Shown here piece by piece: positions 1 through 9,061 of a stretch of 38,755 nt of DNA; the stretch's first letter is position 1; every line of letters starts with the position of its first letter. Position numbers and translations under genes: made by a program. This DNA comes from an uncultured Clostridia bacterium (lineage in GTDB: Bacteria > Bacillota > Clostridia > TANB77 > CAG-508), in the NCBI GenBank assembly GCA_944387495.1, contig CALXFD010000020.1, positions 1 to 38,755 of the forward strand, read 5' to 3'. A model generated the notes under the pieces. The model was given only the letters and a program-made list of their open reading frames with translations. It did not search any database and had not been told where the DNA came from.

Positions 1-2
1 CA

Positions 3-104
3 GATATAATCTATGATGAAGGCAGCTTTAAAAAAGCTACTATCTTAGGCAATGTTGAAACTGACGGAAAGACATACAAAATTGAATTAAAGGAGGAAAA
101 AAGT
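3..104 (+). other. Open frame entering from the left edge, in phase with the GNAT gene
   Basis: From base 3 the frame has no stop and runs directly into the GNAT gene at 105. It reads as plausible coding sequence (for example ATILGNVETDGKTYKIELK). It may be the end of a longer protein whose C-terminal domain is the acetyltransferase. Against that, a strong AAAGGAGG just before the ATG pair at 105/108 favours a separate start. The window edge prevents a decision. Confidence 0.35.
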
Positions 105-632
105 ATGATGACACGGAGAATTGAAGCAATAACACCAGATAAGGTAAAGGATTTTGTAAAGGCATACAAAGTTTTTTGCAATCCACCATATTGTGAAGCT
201 TGGACAGATACGATGATTATAGAAGAATACATTGAACTAACAAAATATGGACATGTCTATGGCTATTACATTGGAAATGAATGTGTAGGAACTGTAACAT
301 TTAGAACAATGTTATTGAAAGATAGACATCCTGTCCATTATGACCATCCTAACAAAATCGCATATCTTGCAGATTTAACAGTTTTGCAAGAATATCGGGG
401 TAATGGGATTGGAACAGAGTTAATGAAATATGCTCTTGAAGTAATGAAACAAGAAGGATATGAAAGAGTATATATGAAGACTCTTGAAGTTGGAAAGTCT
501 ATGTCTTACGGCATCGCAGTAAAATTAGGATTTAAATTACTTGAAGGTGTAAATAGTATTGACAAGATGAACAGATTACAAGAAGAAAGAAAAGAGGAAG
601 ATTTAAAAATCTACCTTGACAGAGAGCTTTAA
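105..632 (+). CDS. GNAT-family N-acetyltransferase
   Basis: A 175-residue protein with the GNAT fold, expected to move an acetyl group from acetyl-CoA to an amine; the substrate cannot be read from the sequence. The acetyl-CoA loop is visible at about residues 90-102 (LTVLQEYRGNGIG), preceded by the strand YLADLTVL and followed by the long helix of motif A. The C-terminal GIAVKLGFKLLE is the usual motif B end. The start is the first of two adjacent ATGs, 5-8 bases after AAAGGAGG. The same frame is open upstream to the window edge, so an N-terminal extension is possible. A perfect hairpin follows the stop and separates it from hisIE. Confidence 0.8.
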   Translation: MMTRRIEAITPDKVKDFVKAYKVFCNPPYCEAWTDTMIIEEYIELTKYGHVYGYYIGNECVGTVTFRTMLLKDRHPVHYDHPNKIAYLADLTVLQEYRGNGIGTELMKYALEVMKQEGYERVYMKTLEVGKSMSYGIAVKLGFKLLEGVNSIDKMNRLQEERKEEDLKIYLDREL

Positions 633-656
633 AATTTAAAGTGTTTAATCACACTG

Positions 657-682
657 GGGGAAAATAAAATATTATTTTCCCC
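657..682 (+). terminator. Hairpin after the GNAT gene
   Basis: A perfect 11-bp inverted repeat (GGGGAAAATAA, loop AATA, TTATTTTCCCC) lies 25 bases after the stop. No clean T-run follows, so termination relies on the A/T-rich lower stem and is only likely. Confidence 0.5.
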
Positions 683-741
683 TCAATATATAAAATAATA
701 TTAAAATGATATAAACTATAGATTATTAGGAGTTGAAGATA

Positions 742-1392
742 TTGAACCCGGATTTTAAAAAAATGGAATTAATTCCAGCAATAGTACAAGATTATAAAAC
801 AAACCAAGTATTAATGTTAGCGTATGTAAATGAAGAAAGTTATAAATATATGTTAGAAAATAAACAAACATGCTTTTATTCAAGAAGTAGAAAAGAATTA
901 TGGCATAAAGGAGAAACATCAGGAAATATTCAAGAAATAAAAGGAATGTATTTAGATTGTGATAATGATACTTTATTAATTTATGTTGATCAAAAAGGAA
1001 AAGGAGCTTGTCATACAGGAAATTATTCTTGTTTTTTTAAAGAAGTGATTCCTTATGAAAGTAGTGAAAATATAGATATCTTACAAGAAATCTATAATCA
1101 AATTATAGATAGAAGTGTAAATCCAAAAGAAAATTCTTATACTAATTATTTATTAGATGAAGGAATTGATAAAATATGCAAAAAAATTGGAGAAGAAGCA
1201 ACTGAAACAGTTATAGCTGCTAAAAATCCAAATAAAGAAGAATTAGTAGGTGAAATTTCTGATTTAACATATCATACACTTGTATTAATGTTTAAGACTA
1301 ATGTTTCATTACAAGAGGTAAAAAATAAATTAATAGAAAGACATAAAAAACAAGGTAATAAAAAGAAAAAAAATATAAGAGGAGATTATTAA
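742..1392 (+). CDS. hisIE: Bifunctional phosphoribosyl-AMP cyclohydrolase / phosphoribosyl-ATP pyrophosphatase
   Basis: Catalyses steps 2 and 3 of histidine synthesis. The N-terminal HisI domain (about residues 1-110) carries the metal-binding LDCDND near residue 71 and the paired cysteines of [10 protein letters not shown] near 89-96. The C-terminal HisE domain (about 115-205) has the EEATE helix and the [12 protein letters not shown] helix of the MazG-like pyrophosphatases. TTG at 742 sits 9 bases after AGGAG and is preferred; another TTG at 733 directly abuts the ribosome site. The gene lies 12 bases before hisS, so the two are co-transcribed. No other his biosynthetic gene is nearby, so the rest of the pathway must lie elsewhere or be missing. 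Confidence 0.93.
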   Translation: MNPDFKKMELIPAIVQDYKTNQVLMLAYVNEESYKYMLENKQTCFYSRSRKELWHKGETSGNIQEIKGMYLDCDNDTLLIYVDQKGKGACHTGNYSCFFKEVIPYESSENIDILQEIYNQIIDRSVNPKENSYTNYLLDEGIDKICKKIGEEATETVIAAKNPNKEELVGEISDLTYHTLVLMFKTNVSLQEVKNKLIERHKKQGNKKKKNIRGDY

Positions 1393-1404
1393 GGGGGAAT
1401 TATA

Positions 1405-2730
1405 ATGAAAGGAAAGGTACAACCAAAAACTTTACCAGGCTTCATGGAATTATTACCAAATGAACAAATTTTATTCAATAAAATGAAAGAAATAATAAAA
1501 AAATCTTATGAAAAATATGGATTTTTGCCATTAGACACGCCAATAATAGAAGATGCTAATGTTTTACTTGCAAAAGCAGGTGGAGAAACAGAAAAACAAA
1601 TATATAAATTGAAAAAAGGTGAAAATGACTTAGCTCTTAGATTTGATTTGACAGTTCCTTTAGCTAAATATGTAACGGAGTACTATGATAAATTAAGTTT
1701 TCCTTTTAAAAGATATCAAATAGGAAAAGTATATCGAGGGGAAAAACCACAAAGAGGAAGATATAGAGAGTTTTATCAATGTGATGTTGATATTATTGGT
1801 GATGGAGAATTATCTATAATAAATGATGCAGAAATTCCATCTATTATATATAATACTTTTAAAAAACTTGGATTTGATGATTTTACGATTTGTATTAATA
1901 ACAGAAAAATATTAAATGGATTGTTTTCAAGTTTAGAACTTGAAGATATATCGCCTGAGATATTAAGAATAATTGATAAAATAGAGAAAATAGGAAAAGA
2001 AGAAGTAAGAAGAGAATTATTAATATCTATACCAGAGAAAAAAGTTGATGTAATAATGCAATTTTTAGAAATAAAAGGAAAAAATGAAGAAAAAATTCAA
2101 GCTTTAGAAAGTATGAATATTGATAATGCAATTTTTAAAGAGGGGATAAATGAAATCAAAGAAGTTTCAAAATTTATCAAAATTTTTGGAGTTCCAGAAG
2201 AAAATTATAAAATTGATTTAACTATAGCTAGGGGATTAGATTATTATACAGGAACAGTTTATGAAACATTTCTAAATCAATATAAAAATTTAGGAAGTAT
2301 ATGTTCAGGAGGAAGATATGATAATTTAACAGAATATTATACAGAAAGAAAGATGCCAGGAGTAGGAATTTCAATAGGACTATCAAGATTATTTTTTCAA
2401 TTAGTAGATAATGAAATAATTTCAGCAAATGAGGAATCAATTACAGATGTATTAATAATTTCAATGACAGAAGATTGTGAAATGTGTGCAAAAATAGCTT
2501 CAAAGTTAAGAGAAGAAGATATAAATGTACAAATTAATATAGAACAACAAAAATTAGGAAAAAAATTTAAATATGCAAATAATATTAATGCAAGATATGT
2601 AATAATTATAGGAGAAGATGAAATAAAAAATAATGTAATAACATTAAAAGATATGAGTTCAGGAGAACAAAATACCATTACATTAGAAGAAACTATAACG
2701 GTAGTGCAAAAAGCAAAAAATAAAGATTAG
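1405..2730 (+). CDS. hisS: Histidine--tRNA ligase
   Basis: A 441-residue class II aminoacyl-tRNA synthetase that charges tRNA-His. Visible features are the N-terminal GFMELLPNE, class II motif 2 (YREFYQCDVDIIG), the histidine A box ARGLDYYTGTVYE, motif 3 (GVGISIGLSRL), and an anticodon-binding domain from about residue 345. The complete C-terminal domain argues for a true HisS and not the HisZ regulatory paralogue. AAGGGGG precedes the ATG. It sits between hisIE and a VanX-like gene with gaps of 12 and 21 bases. No T-box leader is visible upstream of hisIE. Confidence 0.95.
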   Translation: MKGKVQPKTLPGFMELLPNEQILFNKMKEIIKKSYEKYGFLPLDTPIIEDANVLLAKAGGETEKQIYKLKKGENDLALRFDLTVPLAKYVTEYYDKLSFPFKRYQIGKVYRGEKPQRGRYREFYQCDVDIIGDGELSIINDAEIPSIIYNTFKKLGFDDFTICINNRKILNGLFSSLELEDISPEILRIIDKIEKIGKEEVRRELLISIPEKKVDVIMQFLEIKGKNEEKIQALESMNIDNAIFKEGINEIKEVSKFIKIFGVPEENYKIDLTIARGLDYYTGTVYETFLNQYKNLGSICSGGRYDNLTEYYTERKMPGVGISIGLSRLFFQLVDNEIISANEESITDVLIISMTEDCEMCAKIASKLREEDINVQINIEQQKLGKKFKYANNINARYVIIIGEDEIKNNVITLKDMSSGEQNTITLEETITVVQKAKNKD

Positions 2731-2751
2731 GAAGGAAAGTGCAATAAACAA

Positions 2752-3450
2752 ATGGCAAATAATTTTGTAAGATATGAAGATTTAATAACAATAGAGGAAT
2801 ATGATGAAAAAACAGATAAAGAAGAATTTGTATTACTTCCATTAGAAGATGATTTGGTAATTGGAAGATATCAAGAAAGAAGAAATATGTTAGAATATGG
2901 ACATCAAATTGCTGTAAGAAAAACAGTGTATGAAAAACTTATAAATGTTGCAAAAGATTTAAAAGAAATAAATGCAAATTATAAAGTAATAGTAGTATAT
3001 GGATTTAGAGATATGAAAAAACAAGAAAGATACTTTAATGAAATACTAGAAGAGGTAAAGGGAAATTTTCAAGACGAAATGGAAATGTATGAATATATAC
3101 ATGAAAAAATTGCAGTACCAGTTGTTTCAGGACATCCAACTGGTGGAGCAGTTGATGCAGCAATATATGATAGTAAAGAAAATAGAATATTAGATTTTGG
3201 TTCAGAAATATTAGATTATAGCACTACACAATGCTATTATGAAGCTGACGATATATCAGAAGAAGCAAAGAACAATAGAAAAATATTAAGAAGAATAATG
3301 ATGAAAGAAGGATTTGCTCCTTATGATGGAGAATGGTGGCATTTTTCATACGGAGATAAAGAATGGGCTTTTTATTATGATAAAGAAAAGGCATTATATA
3401 ATCAAGTTGAAGCAAGTAGAATCTTTGGAGAAGAAAAATGCATATCATAA
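2752..3450 (+). CDS. VanX/DdpX-type D-alanyl-D-alanine dipeptidase (peptidase M15D)
   Basis: A predicted zinc dipeptidase of 232 residues. The M15 zinc signature appears as SGHPTGGAVD (about residues 126-135, supplying His and Asp), and the catalytic EWWHFS (about 194-199) supplies Glu and the third zinc ligand. The arginine of YGFRD near residue 85 matches the substrate arginine of VanX. There is no signal peptide, so it is cytoplasmic, as VanX is. It ends the hisIE-hisS operon. With no vanH or vanA ligase here, a role in D-Ala-D-Ala turnover or peptide salvage is more likely than vancomycin resistance. A terminator follows 35 bases after the stop. Confidence 0.82.
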   Translation: MANNFVRYEDLITIEEYDEKTDKEEFVLLPLEDDLVIGRYQERRNMLEYGHQIAVRKTVYEKLINVAKDLKEINANYKVIVVYGFRDMKKQERYFNEILEEVKGNFQDEMEMYEYIHEKIAVPVVSGHPTGGAVDAAIYDSKENRILDFGSEILDYSTTQCYYEADDISEEAKNNRKILRRIMMKEGFAPYDGEWWHFSYGDKEWAFYYDKEKALYNQVEASRIFGEEKCIS

Positions 3451-3455
3451 TTATG

Positions 3456-3484
3456 TTGACAAAACAGATGACATCATATATAAT
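3456..3484 (+). promoter_or_regulatory. Consensus sigma-A promoter for the SUMF1-like gene
   Basis: TTGACA at 3456-3461, a 17-base spacer and TATAAT at 3479-3484: a perfect match. Transcription would begin around 3490-3492, inside the left arm of the next terminator. Transcripts from here would therefore lack half the hairpin, while read-through from the his operon would form it fully. Confidence 0.8.
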
Positions 3485-3516
3485 AATACCAATTAGCAAA
3501 AGCTAATTGGTATTTT
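3485..3516 (+). terminator. Terminator of the hisIE-hisS-dipeptidase operon
   Basis: Perfect 13-bp stem (AATACCAATTAGC and its complement) with an AAAA loop, followed by TT-A-TT. Confidence 0.85.
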
Positions 3517-3547
3517 ATTAACAAGTCTTTAAAAGGAGGTCATTGAC

Positions 3548-4222
3548 ATGAAAGAAAGATTTGTAGAGTATTGTGATGGCAATCGGATTGAAGTAGATGT
3601 TTTAGAAGGATATCACTTCAAAGAAGGAACTGTTAATGATGGATATGTAATAGAAGATGATTTAGGAAATCAACTTTTAAGAATTCCGTCAGGTTACACA
3701 GCAGATGGGTTATACATTAGAGGATTTTGGGTTTCAAGATATAAAATATCGGTAGACGATGAAGGAAATCCACATTCAATCGCAGGAAAATATCCATGTG
3801 TAGATATTAACTTTTTTGATGCGATGAAGAAAGCAAAGAAAATGAATGGCGATTTGATAGCAAAAGAAGAGTATAATCGAATTTGTATGTGGCTAGTACA
3901 AACGGGTGCAGCAACTTTTGAGGAAGTTTTCATTAAAGGAAATAATGATATTGGAAATTACTCAAATCCGTTTGTACTTGAGAAGACAGGTTCTAATCCT
4001 AAATGGATGCGTAATCGTTTAGATTGTTTCTGGGGAGGAGCATATATATGGACGACAGAAAAATCTGAACTTTATGACCATCATAGAATTATTAGAGGAG
4101 GTCATAACTCGTATTTTACCACAGAAGAAAAGCATCCACCTGTTTTTAGAACATGGGCAGATCCAGAAAAAGATAGCCCAAACATTACATTTAGAACTGT
4201 TGTTAGAGACCCGAAAGACTAG
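3548..4222 (+). CDS. SUMF1 / formylglycine-generating-enzyme-fold protein
   Basis: A 224-residue single-domain protein of the FGE-sulfatase (SUMF1) fold, related to C-type-lectin-like domains. The recognisable order is RGFWVSRYKIS, PCVDINFFDAMKKAKKMNG, AKEEYNRICMWLVQTG, IIRGGHNS and a final NITFRTVVR. Family members either activate sulfatases or act as enzyme or binding modules. The paired active-site cysteines of true FGE are not evident in the C-terminal segment, and no sulfatase is nearby, so a binding or other role is as likely. AAAGGAGG precedes the ATG. Its own promoter and terminators make it a single-gene unit. Confidence 0.7.
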   Translation: MKERFVEYCDGNRIEVDVLEGYHFKEGTVNDGYVIEDDLGNQLLRIPSGYTADGLYIRGFWVSRYKISVDDEGNPHSIAGKYPCVDINFFDAMKKAKKMNGDLIAKEEYNRICMWLVQTGAATFEEVFIKGNNDIGNYSNPFVLEKTGSNPKWMRNRLDCFWGGAYIWTTEKSELYDHHRIIRGGHNSYFTTEEKHPPVFRTWADPEKDSPNITFRTVVRDPKD

Positions 4223-4227
4223 CTTAA

Positions 4228-4280
4228 AAGGAGTAGTATATAATGTTTGTTTTAACAATATATACTACTCCTTATTATTT
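4228..4280 (+). terminator. Terminator of the SUMF1-like gene
   Basis: A 15-bp perfect inverted repeat (starting AAGGAGTAG) encloses a 16-base loop and is followed by ATTATTTT. Confidence 0.8.
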
Positions 4281-4438
4281 TACCTATTCTTTTAAACTAA
4301 TATAATCGTGCTAGAAGCATCATATTTTTCTTCTAAAATTTATTGTGATATTACTATTTTTAATCTTGTTAACCGCACATATATTGTTTTCGATAAATTA
4401 TAGATTAGAATCGTAAGTGTAGTGATATTCTTTATTTT

Positions 4439-7054
4439 TTAAATCCATTCTCCATATTTTTTGATATAGATTTTTTTAGCAAATAATGCAATTACACAAT
4501 ATATAGCAGTTATTATAAATATCATAAGAATATATACGCTAGGCATTGGAACTAATCCTATAAGTTTTCCAAGTCCAGTAAAAGGAACAATTAATCCAAC
4601 TATTATTAATAATATAGAAGAAAAATAAACCATTTTATTTGCATTACTTTGAACAAAAGGGAGCTTTGATGTTCTAATTATATGCATTCCAATTAAATTT
4701 GAAACAATACTATAACTAAACCAAACTGTTTGGAACATTGCTGCTTGCCTTATTCCAAAGACAAACCATAATGTAGCAAATACTATTAAATCAAAAACAG
4801 AACTTAGAGGTCCCATAAAAAGCATAAATTGTTTTAGACTTTTTATACTAAATTTCTTAGGTTTTTCTATAATTTCTTTATCTACATTATCAAAAGGTAT
4901 TGTCATCTGACCAAAATCATATAATAAACTTTCAACTAATAACTGTATAGGAGTTTCAGGCAAAAATGGTAATGCAATACTTGCAACAATAACAGATAAA
5001 ACTTCACCAAAGTTAAAGCTTACTGCCATTTTTATATATTTCATTAAATTTGCAAATGTTTTTCTACCTTCTGTTACACCATCTAGTAAAACATTAAGAT
5101 TTTTTTCTAAAAGAATAATATCAGCAGATTCTTTTGCGATGTCAACTGCTGTATCAACAGATATACCAACATCTGAATTTGTAAGAGAAGGGCTATCATT
5201 TATACCATCTCCCATATATCCAACAACATTTCCATGAGCTCTTAAAATACGAACAATTCTGGCTTTTTGAATAGGAGAAAGTTTAGCAAAAATATTATTA
5301 TTTTTTAATAATCTTAAAACTCCAAAGTCTGAAAGCTTGTCTAATTTGCTACCAAGTATTATATGTTTAGAATTTATTCCTACTTTATCACAAACAGCTT
5401 TTGTAACTTCTAGGTTATCACCTGTCAAGACAATTACACGAATACCATTTTCATTCATTCTTAATATAGATTCTTTTGCACTCTTTTTAGGAGGGTCAAG
5501 AAATCCTATAAAGCCAAGAAGTAGCATATTTTTTTCATCTTTAACACCAAAATTTTCAATATTTTCTATATCATTTTTTTGGCAAATTGCAATAACTCTA
5601 AGGCCATCTTTATTTAATGATTTTGTCATATTAATAATATCTTGTTTAAGAACTTTTGTTAGAGTAGAAATTTCTCCTTTATAATCAACCATAGTACATA
5701 TATTTAAAATTTCTTCAACTGCACCTTTTGTAATTAATTGTTTTTTGTTATTTTTATCTTTAACAATAACAGATAAACGTCTACGAGAAAAATCAAATGG
5801 TATTTCATCTACTTTTGAATAGTCTTTTATAATGTCTTTCAAATCTGTTTTAATAGCACGGTTAATAACTGCTTCATCAATATTTCCTTTTAAACCTGTT
5901 TGAAAACTAGAATTTAGAAAAGCATGTTTTAAAATTCTTAAATCTTCTTCTCCTTTAATATCTAAATATTTTTCTAAAACTATTCTATCTTCTGTTAATG
6001 TGCCAGTTTTATCAGTACATAAGATATTCATAGCACCAAAATTTTGGATAGAATCTAATTGTTTTACAATAGTTTTCTTTTTAGACATCCTAATTGCACC
6101 TTTTGAAAGGCAAGATGATAATATAACAGGCAATAGAAGAGGTGTAATAGTTATGGCAATTGCAACAGCAAATGTAAATGCAATTACAGTATCATGTTTC
6201 CAAATATTTAGTAAAAATACGATAGGAATTATAATTAGCATAAATCTAATTAATAATTTACTAATACTTTCAATACCTTTTTGGAATGCAGTTTTAGGTT
6301 TACCAGATGTAATAGTATGAGCTATTTTCCCAAAATAAGAATCATCACCAATTTTTATAACAACACCTTTTGCACTACCAGAAACTACATTTGTTCCCAT
6401 AAAACATATATTATTTAAGTCAGAAATATTATCTAGCTTATCCAAAGTTCCATCATATTCAGTTGATTTTTTTACAGCTTCTGATTCACCAGTTAATGAT
6501 GATTGGCTAACATATAAATCTTTGTCTTCTATAATTCTTAAATCAGCAGGAAGCATACTTCCTGCTGAAAGTAATACAGTATCATTAATAGTTATATTTT
6601 TTATAGGAACTAAAACTTCTCTACCATTTCTAATTACTCTACAAGTTGTAGCAACAAGTTCTTTTAGATTTTCAGCAGCTTTATTTGAGCGGTATTCTTC
6701 AAAAAAATCTAATAATGTACTTGCAATTACCAAAATTACAATAACAATTATATTTGCATAGCTTGGTTCTTCTGGAAGATAAATATCTGTATAACATAAT
6801 AGAACAATTATACCTAACAATATAACATTAAATGGACTTAATAGACTATCTAAAAAATAGTGATACCATTTTCTTGGACGTGCTTGTTTAATTTCATTTG
6901 AACCATATTTATGAGTATATGAAGATATTTCGTCTGTGGTTAATCCTTCATTTTTAATATTATGAGTTTCAATAAATTTGTCTTTTGGCAATAAACAATC
7001 TTCACCATAAAGTTTATTGATATTTACTTCTTCGTTTTCTTTCACGTTTGCCAT
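4439..7054 (-). CDS. mgtA: P-type ATPase, MgtA/MgtB-like magnesium transporter
   Basis: An 871-residue P3B-type ATPase predicted to import Mg2+ across the membrane using ATP. It has the actuator loop SLTGES (about residue 186), phosphorylation motif DKTGTLT (about 346, Asp acceptor), TGDN, and the hinge MGDGINDSP (about 614). The stretch NFGEVLSVIVASIALPFLPE and the later LLYDFGQMTIPFDNVD are characteristic of MgtA and not of Ca2+ or K+ pumps. About ten membrane segments are visible. The ribosome site is GGAGATGA. It stands alone and is divergent from the next gene. The 160-base leader shows no recognisable M-box riboswitch or MgtL-like leader peptide. Confidence 0.9.
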   Translation of the reverse strand: MANVKENEEVNINKLYGEDCLLPKDKFIETHNIKNEGLTTDEISSYTHKYGSNEIKQARPRKWYHYFLDSLLSPFNVILLGIIVLLCYTDIYLPEEPSYANIIVIVILVIASTLLDFFEEYRSNKAAENLKELVATTCRVIRNGREVLVPIKNITINDTVLLSAGSMLPADLRIIEDKDLYVSQSSLTGESEAVKKSTEYDGTLDKLDNISDLNNICFMGTNVVSGSAKGVVIKIGDDSYFGKIAHTITSGKPKTAFQKGIESISKLLIRFMLIIIPIVFLLNIWKHDTVIAFTFAVAIAITITPLLLPVILSSCLSKGAIRMSKKKTIVKQLDSIQNFGAMNILCTDKTGTLTEDRIVLEKYLDIKGEEDLRILKHAFLNSSFQTGLKGNIDEAVINRAIKTDLKDIIKDYSKVDEIPFDFSRRRLSVIVKDKNNKKQLITKGAVEEILNICTMVDYKGEISTLTKVLKQDIINMTKSLNKDGLRVIAICQKNDIENIENFGVKDEKNMLLLGFIGFLDPPKKSAKESILRMNENGIRVIVLTGDNLEVTKAVCDKVGINSKHIILGSKLDKLSDFGVLRLLKNNNIFAKLSPIQKARIVRILRAHGNVVGYMGDGINDSPSLTNSDVGISVDTAVDIAKESADIILLEKNLNVLLDGVTEGRKTFANLMKYIKMAVSFNFGEVLSVIVASIALPFLPETPIQLLVESLLYDFGQMTIPFDNVDKEIIEKPKKFSIKSLKQFMLFMGPLSSVFDLIVFATLWFVFGIRQAAMFQTVWFSYSIVSNLIGMHIIRTSKLPFVQSNANKMVYFSSILLIIVGLIVPFTGLGKLIGLVPMPSVYILMIFIITAIYCVIALFAKKIYIKKYGEWI

Positions 7055-7256
7055 ATATTCATCTCCATTTTAAATTTATATATAAGGAGTATAACCAGAA
7101 TTTGTTTAATTTATTACTATATAAGTAAACTTCTATAAATTGCTCTAATTATTTACTATATGCAACTTTGGAAAATTATATATAAGTATTGTATTTTTTA
7201 TTTTTATAATTTATAATGTGAATAGAAAAACAAATGATGATTTTGGAGGGGATATG

Positions 7257-7865
7257 ATGAAAAAATCTAAGGAAAGTAAGGTAGAAGACGAGAAAGTAAA
7301 GAATAAGAAAATGTTAAAAAATATTTTAATTATTTTGCTAATTATTTTAGTAATAATTTTGGTAGCAGATGTATATAAATGGTTTGCTTTAAAACAGGTA
7401 CAAGAGAGTTTTGAAAAGTATGAAAACATTTCTAATTATTCCTTTGTTGCTAAATCTAATGATAGTCAAATTTCTTTTTGGAAGATGGGAAATGTTGAAA
7501 AACAAGTATCAGAAAGTAAAAATTTAAATGCAAAGATTGTTAAGTGGCAAGATAAAGAAAGTGGAGAATATTATACTTTATTTGAACAAAATAAAAAATA
7601 TTCAACTGATAATAAGGCACAAATGTACGAAATGCCAACACATTCATACACAGATACAGATTCAAACAATGTAAGAATTTTGCTTGCCATTATGCCTACT
7701 TTGAATATAAGTAGTGAAGATTATAATGGAATAGAAGCTTTTAAAATTTCTATGCAAGGAAATGTAGAGATTATTTCCAAAGATAAAGGATTATTATTAT
7801 ATTCAAAATATGGAGATAATGAAACATATTATGAATATTCATTTAATACAGTTACACGGAAATGA
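7257..7865 (+). CDS. Membrane-anchored protein of unknown function, 3' end frameshifted
   Basis: Not recognised as a named family. The N-terminus is highly charged (Lys/Glu), then one hydrophobic segment (about residues 19-38, MLKNILIILLIILVIILVA), then an extracytoplasmic domain of about 160 residues. ATG at 7257 is 7 bases after GGAGG and is preferred over ATG 7254. The frame stops at 7865 after NTVTRK. Dropping one C at 7857 gives instead NTVTGNDVEKPDISSYQNID with a stop at 7906-7908, just before the terminator. That looks like the real end, so the gene likely carries a one-base insertion. The lost C-terminus is only about 16 residues. It is divergent from mgtA. Confidence 0.65.
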   Translation: MKKSKESKVEDEKVKNKKMLKNILIILLIILVIILVADVYKWFALKQVQESFEKYENISNYSFVAKSNDSQISFWKMGNVEKQVSESKNLNAKIVKWQDKESGEYYTLFEQNKKYSTDNKAQMYEMPTHSYTDTDSNNVRILLAIMPTLNISSEDYNGIEAFKISMQGNVEIISKDKGLLLYSKYGDNETYYEYSFNTVTRK

Positions 7866-7916
7866 TGTAGAAAAACCAGATATAAGTTCATATCAAAATA
7901 TTGATTAACTAAAAAT

Positions 7917-7962
7917 AATATTGACTATTAGATTTTTATACATCTATTAGTCAATATTTTTT
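7917..7962 (+). terminator. Terminator after the membrane-anchored protein
   Basis: An 11-bp perfect outer stem (AATATTGACTA with its complement) plus inner AGAT/ATCT pairing, ending in TTTTTT. Confidence 0.85.
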
Positions 7963-8005
7963 ATGTATCATGCTTTTATGGAAAAAATATTTATGCAAGC
8001 TCTAT

Positions 8006-8034
8006 TTGCATAATAGTGAATTATATAGTATTAT
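8006..8034 (+). promoter_or_regulatory. Probable ymdB promoter
   Basis: TTGCAT, 17 bases, TATTAT, ending 38 bases before the TTG start of ymdB. The -35 lies in the right arm of an 8-bp inverted repeat (TTATGCAA at 7991 and TTGCATAA at 8006), a possible operator. Confidence 0.55.
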
Positions 8035-8072
8035 ATATGTATTGAATTTATAAATAGAAAGAAGGAATAGTT

Positions 8073-8849
8073 TTGAATATTTTAGCAGTAGGAGATTTAA
8101 TCGGAAATGCAGGCATTAAGGAATTAAGTAAAAGATTAAATAATATAAGAGAAAAAGAAAAGATAGATTTTGTAATAGTAAATGGAGAAAATTCAGCAGA
8201 AGGTATGGGAATGACTGAAAAAAATTTCCATGATATTTTATCTCAAAATGTAGATGTAATAACAATGGGAAATCATACTTGGGGTAAAAAAGATATTTTT
8301 AAATTTATAGACCATCCTAAATTAATTAGACCTGCTAATTATCCAAGAGGTGTAGTTGGAAAAGGATATGGTATTTACGAATGTAATAATAAAAAAATAG
8401 GCGTTATCAATTTAATTGGTAGAGTAGATATAAATATTTTAACAGAAAATCCATTTATCATAGGTAAAGATATTGTAAATAAAATAAAAAATGAAGTTGA
8501 TATCATAATAGTAGATTTTCATGCAGAAGCATCTGCTGAGAAAATAGCTATGGGAAATTATTTAGATGGAATGGTTACAGCAGTATATGGAACACATACA
8601 CATGTGCAAACGGCAGATGACAGAATATTCCCAAATGGAACAGCATATATTACAGATATAGGAATGACAGGTCCAAAAAATTCTGTAATTGGTATGGATA
8701 TTTCTGCTTCAATAAAACGTTTTGAAACTACTTTACCAGAAAGATATAAGGTAGCAGGTGGAGATTGTATTTTTAATGGTGTTATCTTTAATATAGATGA
8801 TAATACAAATAAAGTAGTAAATATGAAAAGATTATATTTTAATAAATAA
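8073..8849 (+). CDS. ymdB: YmdB-family metallophosphoesterase (cyclic nucleotide phosphodiesterase)
   Basis: A 258-residue dimetal phosphoesterase. The family ligands appear in order: GDLIGNAG near the N-terminus, NGENSAEG, MGNHTWGKKD, then DFHAEASAEK and GTHTHVQTAD, with ITDIGMTGPK following. In Bacillus the homologue hydrolyses 2',3'-cAMP and influences biofilm and sporulation decisions. The start is TTG, 5 bases after GAAGGAA. The next gene is spoVS, which also neighbours ymdB in other spore formers. The RNase Y gene that often precedes ymdB is not here. Confidence 0.92.
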   Translation: MNILAVGDLIGNAGIKELSKRLNNIREKEKIDFVIVNGENSAEGMGMTEKNFHDILSQNVDVITMGNHTWGKKDIFKFIDHPKLIRPANYPRGVVGKGYGIYECNNKKIGVINLIGRVDINILTENPFIIGKDIVNKIKNEVDIIIVDFHAEASAEKIAMGNYLDGMVTAVYGTHTHVQTADDRIFPNGTAYITDIGMTGPKNSVIGMDISASIKRFETTLPERYKVAGGDCIFNGVIFNIDDNTNKVVNMKRLYFNK

Positions 8850-8978
8850 AATACAATTAAAAAAATTGAATAATTAGGGTTATTAGATAAAAAAATAATA
8901 TAATAAAGACTTATGGAAAATAAAGTCGAAACAAGAGAAAAATTGCGATGAAAACTTTAAAATATTTTATAAAAAGTA

Positions 8979-9007
8979 TTTACAACTATTTCCATTTATT
9001 GTAAAAT
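8979..9007 (+). promoter_or_regulatory. Probable spoVS promoter
   Basis: TTTACA (8979-8984), 17 bases, TAAAAT (9002-9007), 55 bases before spoVS. The 212-base gap from ymdB holds no gene; this is the only strong signal in it. Sigma-H control, as for Bacillus spoVS, cannot be excluded. Confidence 0.55.
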
Positions 9008-9061
9008 AAAAATCGTAAAAGTTGCAACAAAAAAATTAAAAGTTATAGGAGGCAAAAGAAA

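Noticed and set aside
2752..3450. Glycopeptide-resistance gene vanX
   Set aside because: The motifs are right for the enzyme family, but there is no vanH or vanA partner and it sits in a his operon, so a resistance role is not supported.
3548..4222. Diversity-generating retroelement target gene
   Set aside because: The fold is compatible, but there is no reverse transcriptase, no template repeat and no AAY-rich variable end.
7055..7217. Mg2+ riboswitch (M-box) in the mgtA leader
   Set aside because: The leader is AT-rich without the conserved helices or a terminator stem; only weak promoter-like motifs are present.
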